This document shows positions 20,956-31,680 of a stretch of DNA of 64,000 nucleotides, one piece after another. Both the position numbers and the translations under genes were made by a program. Positions within the stretch are counted from its first letter, which is position 1; each line of letters begins with the position of its first letter. The notes below the pieces were generated by a model, which searched no databases, was not told where the DNA came from, and saw only the letters and a program-made list of their open reading frames with translations. The DNA lies in the NCBI GenBank assembly GCA_028554645.1, contig JAQOOI010000066.1:233501-297500 (forward strand), in the 5' to 3' direction. This DNA comes from Omphalotus guepiniiformis. Taxonomy: Eukaryota > Basidiomycota > Agaricomycetes > Agaricales > Omphalotaceae.

Positions 20956-23900
20956 TCATTGAGGATATTTCTGGGATTGACTTCTTTCTTGTTCTACTGC
21001 TTTCTCCAATTCACCATCATGAAGTCCTAATTTGTTAGGATGCTTTTGGTGAAAATCTTCAATGTATTCTTGAGATCCAACCACATTTCTAATTGGTTCC
21101 CAAGAGTCATGTTCTGGATCATAGCCTTTCCAGCGGACTAGGTATTCCATTCTTCCCCATCTTCTGCGGTTATCTAAAATCTGTTCCACTTCATAGTGTT
21201 CTTCATCATCAACTTCAACTGGGGGAGGAGGTGGTTGTCGACGTTGAGGAAAATGTTCTGGTGGATTAGCAGTCAACAAGTCCACATGGAATGTATTATG
21301 AAGAGTTTGCATGCTGTGTGGTAATGCCAATCGATATGCATGATCAGAAATCTTCTTAACTATCTTGAATGGTCCCAGTTGCTTATGGTCCAACTTCTTG
21401 GTAGGCCTTTTAGTCTTGATGTTTTTTGCATTCAACCATACCAACATTCCTTCCTTCCAGTCACTAGGTGTCTTCCTTCTTTTAGGATTGGTGTACTTCT
21501 TTGCTGATTCATTACTCCTTTTGATTTCACTCTTTAGGTACTCATGAACATCTTTAAGTTCTTGAGCTTTTAACTGTGCCTGATGATTTGGTAACCCTTT
21601 GAGTGAAATGGTTAATCTAGGATGGAATCCTTTATTTGCAAAGAAGGGTGTTAGTCCAGTAGCATCACTTGGAGAGTTGTTATAAGTGAATTCTGCTAGT
21701 GGAAGCCATTCTTCCCAATCATCCTGGTCATAGTTAACAAACAGTCTGAGATACTGCTCCAAAGTCTGGTTTGTTCTTTCAGTCTGTCCATCTGTTTGTG
21801 GATGATAACTAGTGGAATAATTGGTTTTGACATCTAGTGCATCACAAAGTGAATGCCAAAAGGTTGACACAAAGGTAGATCCTCTATCAGAGACTATGTC
21901 CACTGGGAGACCATGCTTGGAGAATATGTGTTTGATGAAGAGTTTAGCCAGTTGTGAAGCATTGTTATCAGTACGACATGCTATGAATACTGCTTGTTTG
22001 GTCAACCGGCAAACTACAACCATAATAGCATTAAATCCATTTGATTCTGGTAGTTCTCCAATATGATCCACTGATATAGAACTCCATGGTCTTTCACCAA
22101 TGGGTAATAGTTTGAGCAGACCAAATGGTTTCCGGCGACTACTCTTTGCCCTCAGACATTCATGACAACTTCTAACATACTTCTTTACATCCTTTTGCAA
22201 TCCTGGCCAAAAGTATGTCTGGTGAATCATCTGTGCTGTTTTCCGCATTCCAGGATGGCCAATTAGCTTATGGTCATGATGTACTTGAAGGATTCTAAGT
22301 CTAAGAGAAGCATTGTTTGGTACATAGACCAATCCATCTCTGAGTAGTAATCCATTTTCCATCTTGAATGGTCCAGGCTCTTCTGATTCTGCTATAGCCT
22401 TGTGCTCTTTCCAGTATCTATCCTTCTCTACACTATGGATGTGTGCCAGGTCTGCTTCATCATTCATAATAAGAGAAGTTGATAATCTTTCAGGATTTAG
22501 CAGTACCCTGTGATTCTCACTGTTCACTGCTGCTTGTGCTGACTTCTTGGGGTAGACATCATTTCTCCTTGTAAGAGCATCTGGTTTTCCTCCTAATTTT
22601 CCTGGCCTGTAGTTGATCACAAAGTCAAATCCTGATAGAAACTCTGACCATCTTGCTTGTCTTCTACTCAGAGTTTTGGTGGTAGTGAACCATTGAAGGT
22701 TATTGTGATCTGTGAAGACTTCAATCTTGTACTTGGACCCTTCCAAATATGCACGCCACTGTTTGAATGATTCTACAATAGCTAATAGCTCCTTATCATA
22801 GATATCATAGTTCAGCTCTGCACTAGTCATGCTTCTTGCATAGAATGCAATAGGGTGTATTTCTCCAGATTCCTTGTTCTGCTGGGATATAATGGATGCT
22901 ATAGCATAGCCAGATGCATCAGCTTCCACAATGATAGGTAATTCTGGATCAAAGTGCTGGAGTATAGGAGCTTCTTGAAATGCTTTCTTCAAGAGTTGAA
23001 AGACTGTGGTGCATTCTTCTGTCCAAATCCAAGGTTTGTCTTTACTGGTAAGCCTTGTGAGAGGTTTGACTATTCCAGAATAGTTGTCAATGAATCTTCT
23101 ATAAAAATTTGCAAATCCCAAAAATGATTGTAACTCCTTCACATTTGTTGGTGTCTCCCATTTCTGGATAACTTCTATCTTCTTGGGATCCATAGTGACA
23201 CCTTCTGGAGAGACAATGACACCTAGATATTCAACAGAGTTGGTATGAAATTCACATTTCTCTGGTTTGATATGCAGATCATGTTCTTCTAGTCTTTGCA
23301 ACACTTTAGAGACATGTTCAAAATGTTGTTGCTCATTTTCTGAGAAGATCAAGATGTCATCAAGATAGACTATAACAAACACATCTACCATGTCACGGAA
23401 TATGTCATTGATGAAGTGCTGGAACACAGAGGGGGCATTGGTTAAACCAAAGGGCATGACCAAGTACTCATAAGCACCATATCTGGTTCTAAATGAGGTT
23501 TTCCATTCATGTCCTTCAGCAACCCTTATATTGTTGTACCCTGCTCTAAGATCCAGTTTGGTGTAAATTTTGGCACTTCTCAACTGGTCAATGAGGTTAC
23601 CAATGAGTGGAAGGGGATAGCGATTTTTTCTTGTAAGCCTATTTAGTGCACGATAGTCCACACATAGTCTGAGACTTCCATCTTTTTTCTTGGCAAACAA
23701 GACTGGAGCTCCAATTGGTGAACTAGAAGGCCTGATAAATCCCTTTTCCATCATTTCATCAATGTAATCCTTGAGAACCTTCAATTCTTTTTCTGACAGG
23801 TTGTATAACTTCCCATAGGGTGGTAGTTTGTCATCCTCAGTATCAATCCTGATATCATAAGGTCTATGTTGTGGCAGGCCTTTAGCTTCTGTGGCTGAGA

Positions 23901-24879
23901 AAGCTTTGGCATATTGATGATACTGTTTGGGTACAAATTTATCCAGTAGTTCTTGCTCAGAGAGTTTGCTGGATTTTGGTTTATCTGGAACTTCTGAATT
24001 CTCATTACTGGTAGAGGCCATTCTTGCATCTGCTTCTGCTTCTTCAATGCTTGGCATTATGTATAGGATTGATGCTTCACATCCTTCCATCACTAGTTGA
24101 GCAAAGGAGGCTGCACCTAGCAAGCATATATGTGGGGTGTTATCTTCCATTTGAGGATCAGAGGTAGGAGGTTTAGATTTGGGAATGGACTGTTGAATTG
24201 TTTCCTGCTCTTGGAGGTATTCATTCATCTCATCTATGTGTATCAAGATTGGGTCTTCCAATCCTAATCCTGACTTCTGAAATTCATATATCTCTTCCTC
24301 ATCTTCTATAGTTACTCCATTCTTCTTGTTTATGGAAGGTCTGACAATATAGTGTGTGATTTGTGTGAGATCATATACTTCTGCAGCCATAAGCTGAACA
24401 CTGTTATTGAAAGAGAACTTCAAGTCAGTCCAGTTTACTTGAGGGTTGTACTTCCTAAACCAAGGTAGTCCCAGTACTATGGGAGTTTCAGGATGAAGTT
24501 GAGTAACCAAGAAGTTTATATGATGAGTTGTTCCATCAGTGAATGTGATTGGTGCAAAGAATTTGTGTGTGATTTTCCCTGCAGAGGTGAATTGTCCATC
24601 AAAGAGTCTTAGTGGAATGGGAAGAGGTAGGGGCTTGAGTCTTTCAGGATAAAGATTTGCTAGTTTGATATCAATGAATTCTCTAGTTGCACCTGTATCC
24701 AGCAGGCAGTGATAGTTAACAGAGTTGGAATTGAAAATTGTTGCAGAAATGATGAAGGATTGTTCTGATCTAGAAGTTATGGTGACTGGTTCAGCCACTG
24801 CACCATTTAAATATATGGAATCAGTTTCTTCTGGACTCAAATGTGACTCCTGCCATCCTGAGTCTCCTGCAAGTTTCCC
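20956..24879 (-). CDS. H Pol polyprotein (protease, RT, RNase H, integrase, chromodomain)
   Basis: About 1300 residues with no internal stop, in the -1 frame relative to gag. Entry is predicted at the heptamer GGGAAAC (24879-24873), 11 codons before the gag stop. Domains, counted from 24840: retropepsin CLLDTGATREF near residue 45 and VLGLPWF near 120; RT with IVYLDDILIFS near 490; RNase H (EADASGYA, YDKELLAIVES); integrase zinc finger HHDHKLIGHPG...CHECL near 850-890; catalytic core with SVDHIGELP, DRGSTF and QTDGQTERTNQ near 920-1020; chromodomain YLVRWKGYDPEHDSWEP near 1235. There is no ATG at the start, as expected for a frameshift product. This copy looks catalytically intact. Confidence 0.93.
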   Translation of the reverse strand, partial: GKLAGDSGWQESHLSPEETDSIYLNGAVAEPVTITSRSEQSFIISATIFNSNSVNYHCLLDTGATREFIDIKLANLYPERLKPLPLPIPLRLFDGQFTSAGKITHKFFAPITFTDGTTHHINFLVTQLHPETPIVLGLPWFRKYNPQVNWTDLKFSFNNSVQLMAAEVYDLTQITHYIVRPSINKKNGVTIEDEEEIYEFQKSGLGLEDPILIHIDEMNEYLQEQETIQQSIPKSKPPTSDPQMEDNTPHICLLGAASFAQLVMEGCEASILYIMPSIEEAEADARMASTSNENSEVPDKPKSSKLSEQELLDKFVPKQYHQYAKAFSATEAKGLPQHRPYDIRIDTEDDKLPPYGKLYNLSEKELKVLKDYIDEMMEKGFIRPSSSPIGAPVLFAKKKDGSLRLCVDYRALNRLTRKNRYPLPLIGNLIDQLRSAKIYTKLDLRAGYNNIRVAEGHEWKTSFRTRYGAYEYLVMPFGLTNAPSVFQHFINDIFRDMVDVFVIVYLDDILIFSENEQQHFEHVSKVLQRLEEHDLHIKPEKCEFHTNSVEYLGVIVSPEGVTMDPKKIEVIQKWETPTNVKELQSFLGFANFYRRFIDNYSGIVKPLTRLTSKDKPWIWTEECTTVFQLLKKAFQEAPILQHFDPELPIIVEADASGYAIASIISQQNKESGEIHPIAFYARSMTSAELNYDIYDKELLAIVESFKQWRAYLEGSKYKIEVFTDHNNLQWFTTTKTLSRRQARWSEFLSGFDFVINYRPGKLGGKPDALTRRNDVYPKKSAQAAVNSENHRVLLNPERLSTSLIMNDEADLAHIHSVEKDRYWKEHKAIAESEEPGPFKMENGLLLRDGLVYVPNNASLRLRILQVHHDHKLIGHPGMRKTAQMIHQTYFWPGLQKDVKKYVRSCHECLRAKSSRRKPFGLLKLLPIGERPWSSISVDHIGELPESNGFNAIMVVVCRLTKQAVFIACRTDNNASQLAKLFIKHIFSKHGLPVDIVSDRGSTFVSTFWHSLCDALDVKTNYSTSYHPQTDGQTERTNQTLEQYLRLFVNYDQDDWEEWLPLAEFTYNNSPSDATGLTPFFANKGFHPRLTISLKGLPNHQAQLKAQELKDVHEYLKSEIKRSNESAKKYTNPKRRKTPSDWKEGMLVWLNAKNIKTKRPTKKLDHKQLGPFKIVKKISDHAYRLALPHSMQTLHNTFHVDLLTANPPEHFPQRRQPPPPPVEVDDEEHYEVEQILDNRRRWGRMEYLVRWKGYDPEHDSWEPIRNVVGSQEYIEDFHQKHPNKLGLHDGELEKAVEQERSQSQKYPQ

Positions 24880-25312
24880 GAGTTGTTGTCATCTTCATAT
24901 TCCTCTCCATTGGCGCCCTCTTGGAAAATGGTGTCTTCTATCTGAATAATGCCATCCTCTCCTTCAACTTCCAAATATGTTCCATCTCTTTCTTCTTCAA
25001 CATTGTTCACAAACACTGCTCTACCATTGATAGCATTGCTAGTCCCTGTATTGTTGCCATAGCGGTTTGCATTTGAATTGGAGTTTGGCATTGGATAAGT
25101 CCTACATTCTCTACCAAAGTGCCCTGGTTTGCCACAGCGCATACACAACCTTTCTCTCATCCGCCGTTCATATTCTTCTTGTGAAATACGGGGTGGGAAA
25201 TTTGATTGGGACTGTGTTTCTCCTGTTTCTGCAGCATTCCCACTGACCACATTGGGAGTGTTAGCGTTACGAAGTCGGTATGTATTGTTTGACACAAAAC
25301 GAGTTTGAACTA
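24837..25312 (-). CDS. H Gag, C-terminal part (zinc knuckle)
   Basis: Continues the gag frame from 42401 after removal of composite C/D; the phase matches exactly across the junction. Contains one CCHC knuckle (CMRCGKPGHFGREC) and an acidic tail. The stop at 24839-24837 overlaps the pol frame, and the slippery heptamer GGGAAAC (24879-24873) is in the correct register (G-GGA-AAC). Confidence 0.9.
24873..24879 (-). promoter_or_regulatory. -1 frameshift heptamer of H (GGGAAAC)
   Basis: In the gag register it reads G-GGA-AAC, the X-XXY-YYZ form of simian-type retroviral slip sites. A -1 slip here enters the pol frame. Downstream pairing was not modelled. Confidence 0.7.
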
Positions 25313-25317
25313 CACGC

Positions 25318-25771
25318 TGTTACGAACATTTTCTTTTTTCATCTTATCTCATTGTTTGTACATATAGACACTTTTATTATCAGTAGATAGCATCTTAAGT
25401 TATAGATCTAGGGTTATATTAAATACACACGTAGGTAGCATGATGATCGAGATCAAGCATGTAGACCTCAAGGCGATCACGATCATTAATGAAACACTTG
25501 AGGTGATCGAACTCATGGTAGACACACAGTGGATTAGTCAAGGGTTATAGCCCAGGGTTTAGGGTTTTATTTACGTATATAACAAGTCCGCTTAGGTAGA
25601 TATTTCTTTAGCTTCGATCTTGTCAATAACTCCTCGAGTTTAGACTTGTACTTAGCATAACTTCTTTGTATCATTCCTCTTCTCACTTCTATTTCCTGCT
25701 TTTCTCTTATTCGTGTGAAACTGAGATTCTTGTGTTTGGTTATTTGAGTTTGACAACTCGAGTCGCTGACA
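25318..25771 (+). repeat. 5' LTR of C
   Basis: 454 bp, subtype ii, TG...CA. Followed by the PBS T-AAGATCGAAGCTAA (25772-25786), complementary to TTAGCTTCGATCTT within the same LTR. Differs from the LTR at 37438 at about three positions by eye. Confidence 0.95.
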
Positions 25772-25842
25772 TAAGATCGAAGCTAACACAACTCACCCGA
25801 CCAACACAATTCAAGTTTGCCTTCTTGTTGCTATTTCAGTAG

Positions 25843-26302
25843 TGTTAGCGACTCGAGATTTTACTCAAGTGACTTTACACAAAACCTTAACTTTTCACAA
25901 AGAAGATAAGAAATCAAGAGAAATAGATTGAGAAAAGGATAGGGCTAAGTACAAGCTTATCTCGAGGAGATTAAACTAGATCGAAGCTAAAGAAATATTC
26001 TACAAAAGAAGTGTTCTTATATACGTAAATAATACCCTAAACCCTGGGTTGTAACCCTTGACTAATTAACGTGTGTCTACCATGATTTATCCATGAGTTG
26101 CGATCGCCTCAGGATATACGTATTGTGATCTCGATCGCCTTGTGTTCTGTGTGTGTCTAAGATCATCATGCTGTCTACATGCGTAATTAATATAACCCTA
26201 GATCTAAGTAATACGATACTATCTACTGATAATAAAAGTGTCTACATGTACAAACAGTTGATAAGATAAGATGAAAAGAAAAAGAATACATTGTTCGTAA
26301 CA
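25843..26302 (-). repeat. 3' LTR of B
   Basis: 460 bp, TG...CA, next to the polypurine tract of B (on the minus strand AAGGAGGGGGTAA, ending at 26303). Confidence 0.95.
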
Positions 26303-26313
26303 TTACCCCCTCC

Positions 26314-29300
26314 TTAGGCACGATGTCCCCATCGTCCTAACTTCACTGCTAAGGCCTCAGTTGGCATTTTCTTTTGATCTACTACTTCGGTATAGGTGTC
26401 GTGTTTAGGCATTGGTCGAAATAATGATGTCGGAAATAAGGAAATGGGTATTTCGAGTTTACGAAGTCGGGGTTTATCGGGGAATTTCTTGTGGAAATCC
26501 TCAATTGCCTCCTTCGCATTTGTTAGATTCGCTAACGGCTCCCATGTCTGCTCGTGTCGCGAATATCCTTTCCAGTGCACTTTGTATCCAAATTTTCCTC
26601 CCCTGTATTTTCCTGAGTCTACGATCTTTTCTACTTCAAACTCCGGTTCTTTTCCTTCTATCACAGGCGGGGGTCGATCGTTCTTAGGTTGTTCCGGAAA
26701 TTGCGGTTCGTGATACGGAGTAAGCAGTACTTCATTAAACACGGGATGGATCCGTTTCCAGGTCTTTGGCATCTTAAGGCGATAGGATGTGGCACCTACT
26801 TTTTCTACGACTTCGAATGGACCAAATCTTTTATCATCCAGTTTTTTCATTGGACGATCAGAAGTTAGATTTGTTGCTTCAAGCCAAACTTTGTCTTTCG
26901 GCTTGTATTCTATTGAAGCTGTCCGCTTCTTGTCATAATGTCGTGCCATGTCCGCTTTTGCCTTCGTCAATGCCGATCCTACTTCTTCTCTGATCTTCTT
27001 CATTGAGTCCGCAAATTCCTGTGCTGTTGGGTTTGATGATGTCTTAACCGGAGCTGTCCCTTTATACGGATGTCTTCCCATATCCGCAAAGAATGGAGAC
27101 ACTTTTGTAGCCGAGTGTACTCTATCATTCAATACGAATTCCGCTGTTGGCAGCCACTCGTGCCAGTCATTCTGATGCTGATTAATAAAAATCCTGAGAT
27201 AGTGTTCTATCTCTTGGTTTATTCGTTCAGTTTGACCGTTACTCTGTGGGTGGTACGCCGTTGTGAAACTACCCTGAATTCCCAATAGTCGGTAAAGTTC
27301 CTTCATGAATTTAGAGTGATATTGTGGACCTCTATCATGAATGATTTTCCGTGGTAATCCATGTATTGGGAAGATCCTATCTCTATAGATCCGGGCCATT
27401 CCTTCCGACGTTAATGACATATGCGTGGGAATTAAGCGTGCCCGCTTTGTGAAATGATCCACAGTTACGCTTATTGCATTAAATCCGCCAGCTTCCGGTA
27501 GTTCGCCAATTAAGTCCGTTCCGATTGTCTGCCATGGTCCGTCCGGAATCTCATTCGGTACCAGAGTTCCAGTTGGTTTGGTTCGATGACTTTTAGTAGC
27601 CTGACATTTTTCGCAACCCTTGACATACTTCCGTACATCTTGAGTGATTCCTGGCCACCAATAGTTCCTTGTTACCAACTCCATGGTTTTAAATTGTCCC
27701 GGATGTCCCGCAAGAACCGAGTCATGATGAATGCCAATGATCTTTCCTCGTAACCTATTGTCAATAGGTATGTAGATTCGATCTTGCCATGTGACTATTC
27801 CTTCTGATGACTCAACCCAACCCTGATCTTTTCCTTCTAAAGCCTTATTGACTAGATTATCCTGTACTTTTGACTTCTTTTTGATAAGATCTAAGATCTC
27901 ATCTTCGGGCATTTCCAGTTTGTTGATCGAAAAAAGTTCCGGCTTCAGAAGTACTAAGTTCGCATTGTCATTTTCCCCCGTCTCATGATTGGCCATCCTG
28001 GACAATGCATCAGGCTTCCCCATTGACTTTCCAGGTTTATGGATCAAGGTAAAATCATACTCGGATAATTCCGTTATCCATCGGGCTTGTCGGCGGTTCA
28101 ACTTCTGGGGCTTCTTGAAATACTGCAGATTTTGATGATCTGTGTAAATCTCGAAGGATTCTGCTGCTCCCATTAGGTATTGCCGCCAGTCTGCAAGGGA
28201 ATCCATGATAGCCATCATTTCCTTATTGTAGATCTCATAATAACGTTCTGTTTCATTAAGAGATCTCGACCTAAAGGCGATTGGCCACCATTTACCGTCT
28301 ATTTTTTGTGATAGCACGGCTCCATTTGCATAGTCCGATGAATCCGCTTCTACACGGAATTGTCCCTGATCCCTGGGTATGGTCAAAACTACTTCCTCGG
28401 CAATTCTACTCTTGAGTTCTTCGAATGCCTGCAGTTGTAGCTCTGTCCATTCCCATTTCGTGTTCCCGGTAAGTGAAGACAATGGTTTGGCTATTTGACT
28501 AAACCCTCGAATGAATCGTCGGTAAAAGTTGCAGAAACCCAAGAAAGATTGTACTTCTTTCTTGTTTCCCGGCACTTTCCAATCTTTTACCGCCTTAACT
28601 TTCTTCGGGTCCATGCGTACTTGTCCGTTCCCCACAAAAACTCCCAGATACTCAACGACGTCTGTTTCGAATTCACATTTTTCGGGTCTCAGATATAACT
28701 TATGTTCTCGTAATATGTCTAATACCCTTTTTACAATTGATTGATGTTCTTCAATTGTATCCGTGAATATTAAAATGTCGTCCAAGTATACCATGACGTG
28801 ACCTTCGTTAATCAAGTCCCTCAATATGTGGTTCATGAAAGCTTGAAAGGTCGCGGGAGAATTTGTGAGTCCAAAGAACATAACCGTTGGCTCAAAGAGT
28901 CCCCGGTTAGTTCTAAAGGCCGCCTTCCACTCATCACCGTCCTTGATTCGGATATTGTTATATCCCCATCGAACATCCATTTTAGAAAAAACCTTGGAAT
29001 CTTTCAGTTTATCGATGAGTTCCTGAATGAGTGGCAACGGATATTTGTTCTTTATCGTTGCTTCATTCAGTTTCCGATAATCCTGAACTGGTCGAAGCTT
29101 CCCGTCCTTCTTTTTTACGAAGAAGAATGGTGACGCCATAGGTGACTTCGACATTCTGATTCGTCCAGATTTCAGGTTTTCCTTGATAAACTCATCCAAT
29201 ACTACTTGTTCCGCAGGGTTTAATGGATATACTTTGCAATCAACCGGTGTGAAGTCCGGCTTCAATTCGATTGCATGGTCCCAGGGTCTACGTTCCGGTA

Positions 29301-30405
29301 GATTTTGGAAATCGGCTTCGTCAAAGACATCTTTATACTCATTGACATACTTGTCTGCCTTTGACTCCGTCTTTTTTCCTTTTCCAAAAGTCATACTCCG
29401 GAGATATCCGTCCCAATTCAGGTAAAACAACCTGTCACCTTCTTCAAGTTCTTGGATCTCAGCCTCAGATTCGGGTTTTAGGTAAAACGGGATATAGCCA
29501 CACTTTTTTGGACACCGGTCAAAGTTCAAAATTGAATCATTCCAATCTATATTTGGATTATGACGTCTTAACCAGTCTAGTCCTAAGAAAATGTCCGTTT
29601 TTCCTAAATTGGTAACAGCAAGTTCAATGCGTTCCGCATGATCTCCTATTGCCAATCTGACTTCCACAAATCCTTCGATTGAACCATCTTCGTTTAAGGT
29701 ACCATCTGCATTATATACTGGCATTCTGATTGGTAGTTTCTTGACAGTTAAGCCGTGCTTTTCTACGAATTCTTTGTTTACGCAAGAACCAGTGGCTCCA
29801 CTATCAAGTAATGCCGACGTCTCAATTTGTTTGCCACTTTCTATGTCTTCGATTGTGACCGACAATTTGAGATCTCGTCCCTTAGTACCTTTTACAAAGC
29901 GTAAAGACTTTTTGAGCGTCTTTACGGCTGATACGGCTTCGCTAATATCCAATGACCTAATTTGGGCAACCGTTGCTTCCGATGCTTCCCTGGCCCGACA
30001 GGTTGGCATCCACGTTCTCAAGATTCCCACCGCTCGTTCTGACTCATCCTCTCTCACTCTCTGCGCTATCCATTCTGGTGAATTCGGCGGATATCTCTCT
30101 CTCACAGGTTTTGAATCGGTCTTTGTAGATGCTGATGCAAATTTATTCTCAGGGTGCGTAAATACAAAATGAAATTTGCTATCTATGTGATCTACACTAG
30201 ATTGTTCCGATTCTGACTCAGAAGGACCTGTAATCACTTCTGAGTCTTGACAAAACCCGTGTCCGACTTCAACCAGTTTAGGAACCAGCTCGGTGGCTGT
30301 TCTTCCTTCTTCTCTTCCTCTGTCACATTTATCTGCCGCACTCTCTGTTCCTTCTTCAATGGGCAATCTCGGGACATGTGTCCCTTGACTCCGCAATTGA
30401 AACAT
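26314..30405 (-). CDS. B Pol polyprotein, intact
   Basis: Open frame of 1363 codons; the real product starts at the GGGTTTT slip site (30258-30252) near the end of gag. Retropepsin LLDSGATG, RT with VYLDDILIF, RNase H, integrase zinc finger (HHDSVLAGHPG, GCEKCQ), DDE core (TDLIGELP, DRGPQYH, SNGQTERINQE) and chromodomain (YKVHWKGYSRHEQTWEP) all keep their key residues. The end reads RWGHRA, so the C-terminus is not truncated as in C and D. Confidence 0.95.
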   Translation of the reverse strand: MFQLRSQGTHVPRLPIEEGTESAADKCDRGREEGRTATELVPKLVEVGHGFCQDSEVITGPSESESEQSSVDHIDSKFHFVFTHPENKFASASTKTDSKPVRERYPPNSPEWIAQRVREDESERAVGILRTWMPTCRAREASEATVAQIRSLDISEAVSAVKTLKKSLRFVKGTKGRDLKLSVTIEDIESGKQIETSALLDSGATGSCVNKEFVEKHGLTVKKLPIRMPVYNADGTLNEDGSIEGFVEVRLAIGDHAERIELAVTNLGKTDIFLGLDWLRRHNPNIDWNDSILNFDRCPKKCGYIPFYLKPESEAEIQELEEGDRLFYLNWDGYLRSMTFGKGKKTESKADKYVNEYKDVFDEADFQNLPERRPWDHAIELKPDFTPVDCKVYPLNPAEQVVLDEFIKENLKSGRIRMSKSPMASPFFFVKKKDGKLRPVQDYRKLNEATIKNKYPLPLIQELIDKLKDSKVFSKMDVRWGYNNIRIKDGDEWKAAFRTNRGLFEPTVMFFGLTNSPATFQAFMNHILRDLINEGHVMVYLDDILIFTDTIEEHQSIVKRVLDILREHKLYLRPEKCEFETDVVEYLGVFVGNGQVRMDPKKVKAVKDWKVPGNKKEVQSFLGFCNFYRRFIRGFSQIAKPLSSLTGNTKWEWTELQLQAFEELKSRIAEEVVLTIPRDQGQFRVEADSSDYANGAVLSQKIDGKWWPIAFRSRSLNETERYYEIYNKEMMAIMDSLADWRQYLMGAAESFEIYTDHQNLQYFKKPQKLNRRQARWITELSEYDFTLIHKPGKSMGKPDALSRMANHETGENDNANLVLLKPELFSINKLEMPEDEILDLIKKKSKVQDNLVNKALEGKDQGWVESSEGIVTWQDRIYIPIDNRLRGKIIGIHHDSVLAGHPGQFKTMELVTRNYWWPGITQDVRKYVKGCEKCQATKSHRTKPTGTLVPNEIPDGPWQTIGTDLIGELPEAGGFNAISVTVDHFTKRARLIPTHMSLTSEGMARIYRDRIFPIHGLPRKIIHDRGPQYHSKFMKELYRLLGIQGSFTTAYHPQSNGQTERINQEIEHYLRIFINQHQNDWHEWLPTAEFVLNDRVHSATKVSPFFADMGRHPYKGTAPVKTSSNPTAQEFADSMKKIREEVGSALTKAKADMARHYDKKRTASIEYKPKDKVWLEATNLTSDRPMKKLDDKRFGPFEVVEKVGATSYRLKMPKTWKRIHPVFNEVLLTPYHEPQFPEQPKNDRPPPVIEGKEPEFEVEKIVDSGKYRGGKFGYKVHWKGYSRHEQTWEPLANLTNAKEAIEDFHKKFPDKPRLRKLEIPISLFPTSLFRPMPKHDTYTEVVDQKKMPTEALAVKLGRWGHRA

Positions 30406-31124
30406 AACCCGGTCTTTCGGGCTACATCCAGATCCATGGGTTTACCTATGCCCCCAAAGGTTGTTCCTGTGGCGTCTTTACGGTCGCCACCACGTGCCGC
30501 GTTCTGCGGGCTTGTTTCTCTTGGCACAAAGGCCGATCGATTCTGTCCGAGATGCTTTCGCATCTCTTGGCGCCTGCGCCATAAGTGATCAATTTTGATC
30601 ACTTTGTCTTTCCATGTTGCATAATCCACCGGCAACGCATCTTGTGAATAGATTGCGTCAATGATCTTGTCACTGATGCCCTTCTCGATAATCCTGACTA
30701 CATAGGGATCATCCTTCTTGTACTCGGCCTCGGTCAACAGTATTTCCAATTGCTGGAAATACTCTTCAGCCGTTCCAGTGCCCTGTCTGAGCACTTCGAT
30801 CTTCTCTTGGGCTGCTCGCTGCAAACCCGAATCCAAGAACGCGGTGTTCAAATCTTGTTTGAACTCAGCCCACATCTTTTTCCATTTCTCTTCTTCTTTG
30901 TTGTAATGGGTCTCGTAATAATTTTGAACCCATCCGTCTGTGTTCTTGCCATTCATGTAAGAAATAGCAACATCTATTCTCTCGTCATCAGAGTTGATGT
31001 TGTTTTTCTTATCACGAATGAACATGAACAACCTTCTTCGCCATATCTTGAATTCTCCTTTAGCTCCGGTGAAATTCTCAGGCTTGTTCAAAAGGGATCT
31101 TCCTTTTTGTGATTCGTCAGACAT
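30234..31124 (-). CDS. B Gag
   Basis: 296 residues from ATG at 31124, same layout as the family-A Gag: capsid-like helices, basic linker, CCHC knuckle (CFNCGVKGHMSRDCP), and a slip site GGGTTTT shortly before the stop. Confidence 0.94.
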   Translation of the reverse strand: MSDESQKGRSLLNKPENFTGAKGEFKIWRRRLFMFIRDKKNNINSDDERIDVAISYMNGKNTDGWVQNYYETHYNKEEEKWKKMWAEFKQDLNTAFLDSGLQRAAQEKIEVLRQGTGTAEEYFQQLEILLTEAEYKKDDPYVVRIIEKGISDKIIDAIYSQDALPVDYATWKDKVIKIDHLWRRRQEMRKHLGQNRSAFVPRETSPQNAARGGDRKDATGTTFGGIGKPMDLDVARKTGLCFNCGVKGHMSRDCPLKKEQRVRQINVTEEEKKEEQPPSWFLNWLKSDTGFVKTQK

Positions 31125-31680
31125 TCTGATCGGTGATGGAGGTCGGGTGGAATATGGGGATGATGTAAGGGATCTGTATGGAGGAGTGGTAGGTGATGCG
31201 GGATTCGAATTGAAAAGGTCGTCAAGGTCGTTTGAAAACCAAGACGTGATGATTTGTTCAAAGTCGTACCGTCAGTAACCTCACGAAGAGATTTCGGGTA
31301 CTTGTTTGAATAGGAATGATGATGTTTGGTTCCAAAACCACACTCTTCTTGATAGTTCAACTGGGCCCTCCTTTCTAGGATTGGAGCGACGTCCCCAGCA
31401 CAAAGACCCGTCTCCGAAGATCAGGAATCGATGTCTTATGTCTGCCAGTACACAGTCGGACTCAACGTTACTGTTTTGTACTATAGGCGACGTGAACTGG
31501 ACTGAGTGTAGTTTTCTAACCGAACAGAAACTCGGTATCAAAGGCAAATGCCCAAGGAAAAAATGTGTAAGCGTGTAGAACGGAAAAAGGAACTTACTAG
31601 TCGCTATAAACGACCAGCAGGCAAGCTTGATGATATGGAATGTGTAAAGTCGGGTGAGGTTGTTTGGAGCTTCGATCTTA
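31125..31680 (-). other. B leader and primer-binding site
   Basis: The PBS next to the LTR (31680-31668) contains AGATCGAAGCT, complementary to AGCTTCGATCT inside the 3' LTR. In the 5' LTR itself the target has one G-to-A change. The leader shares two blocks with family A: around 31270-31300 (CTCTTCGTGAGGTTACTGACG in sense) and around 31455-31490 (AGTAACGTTGAGTCCGACT). Confidence 0.7.
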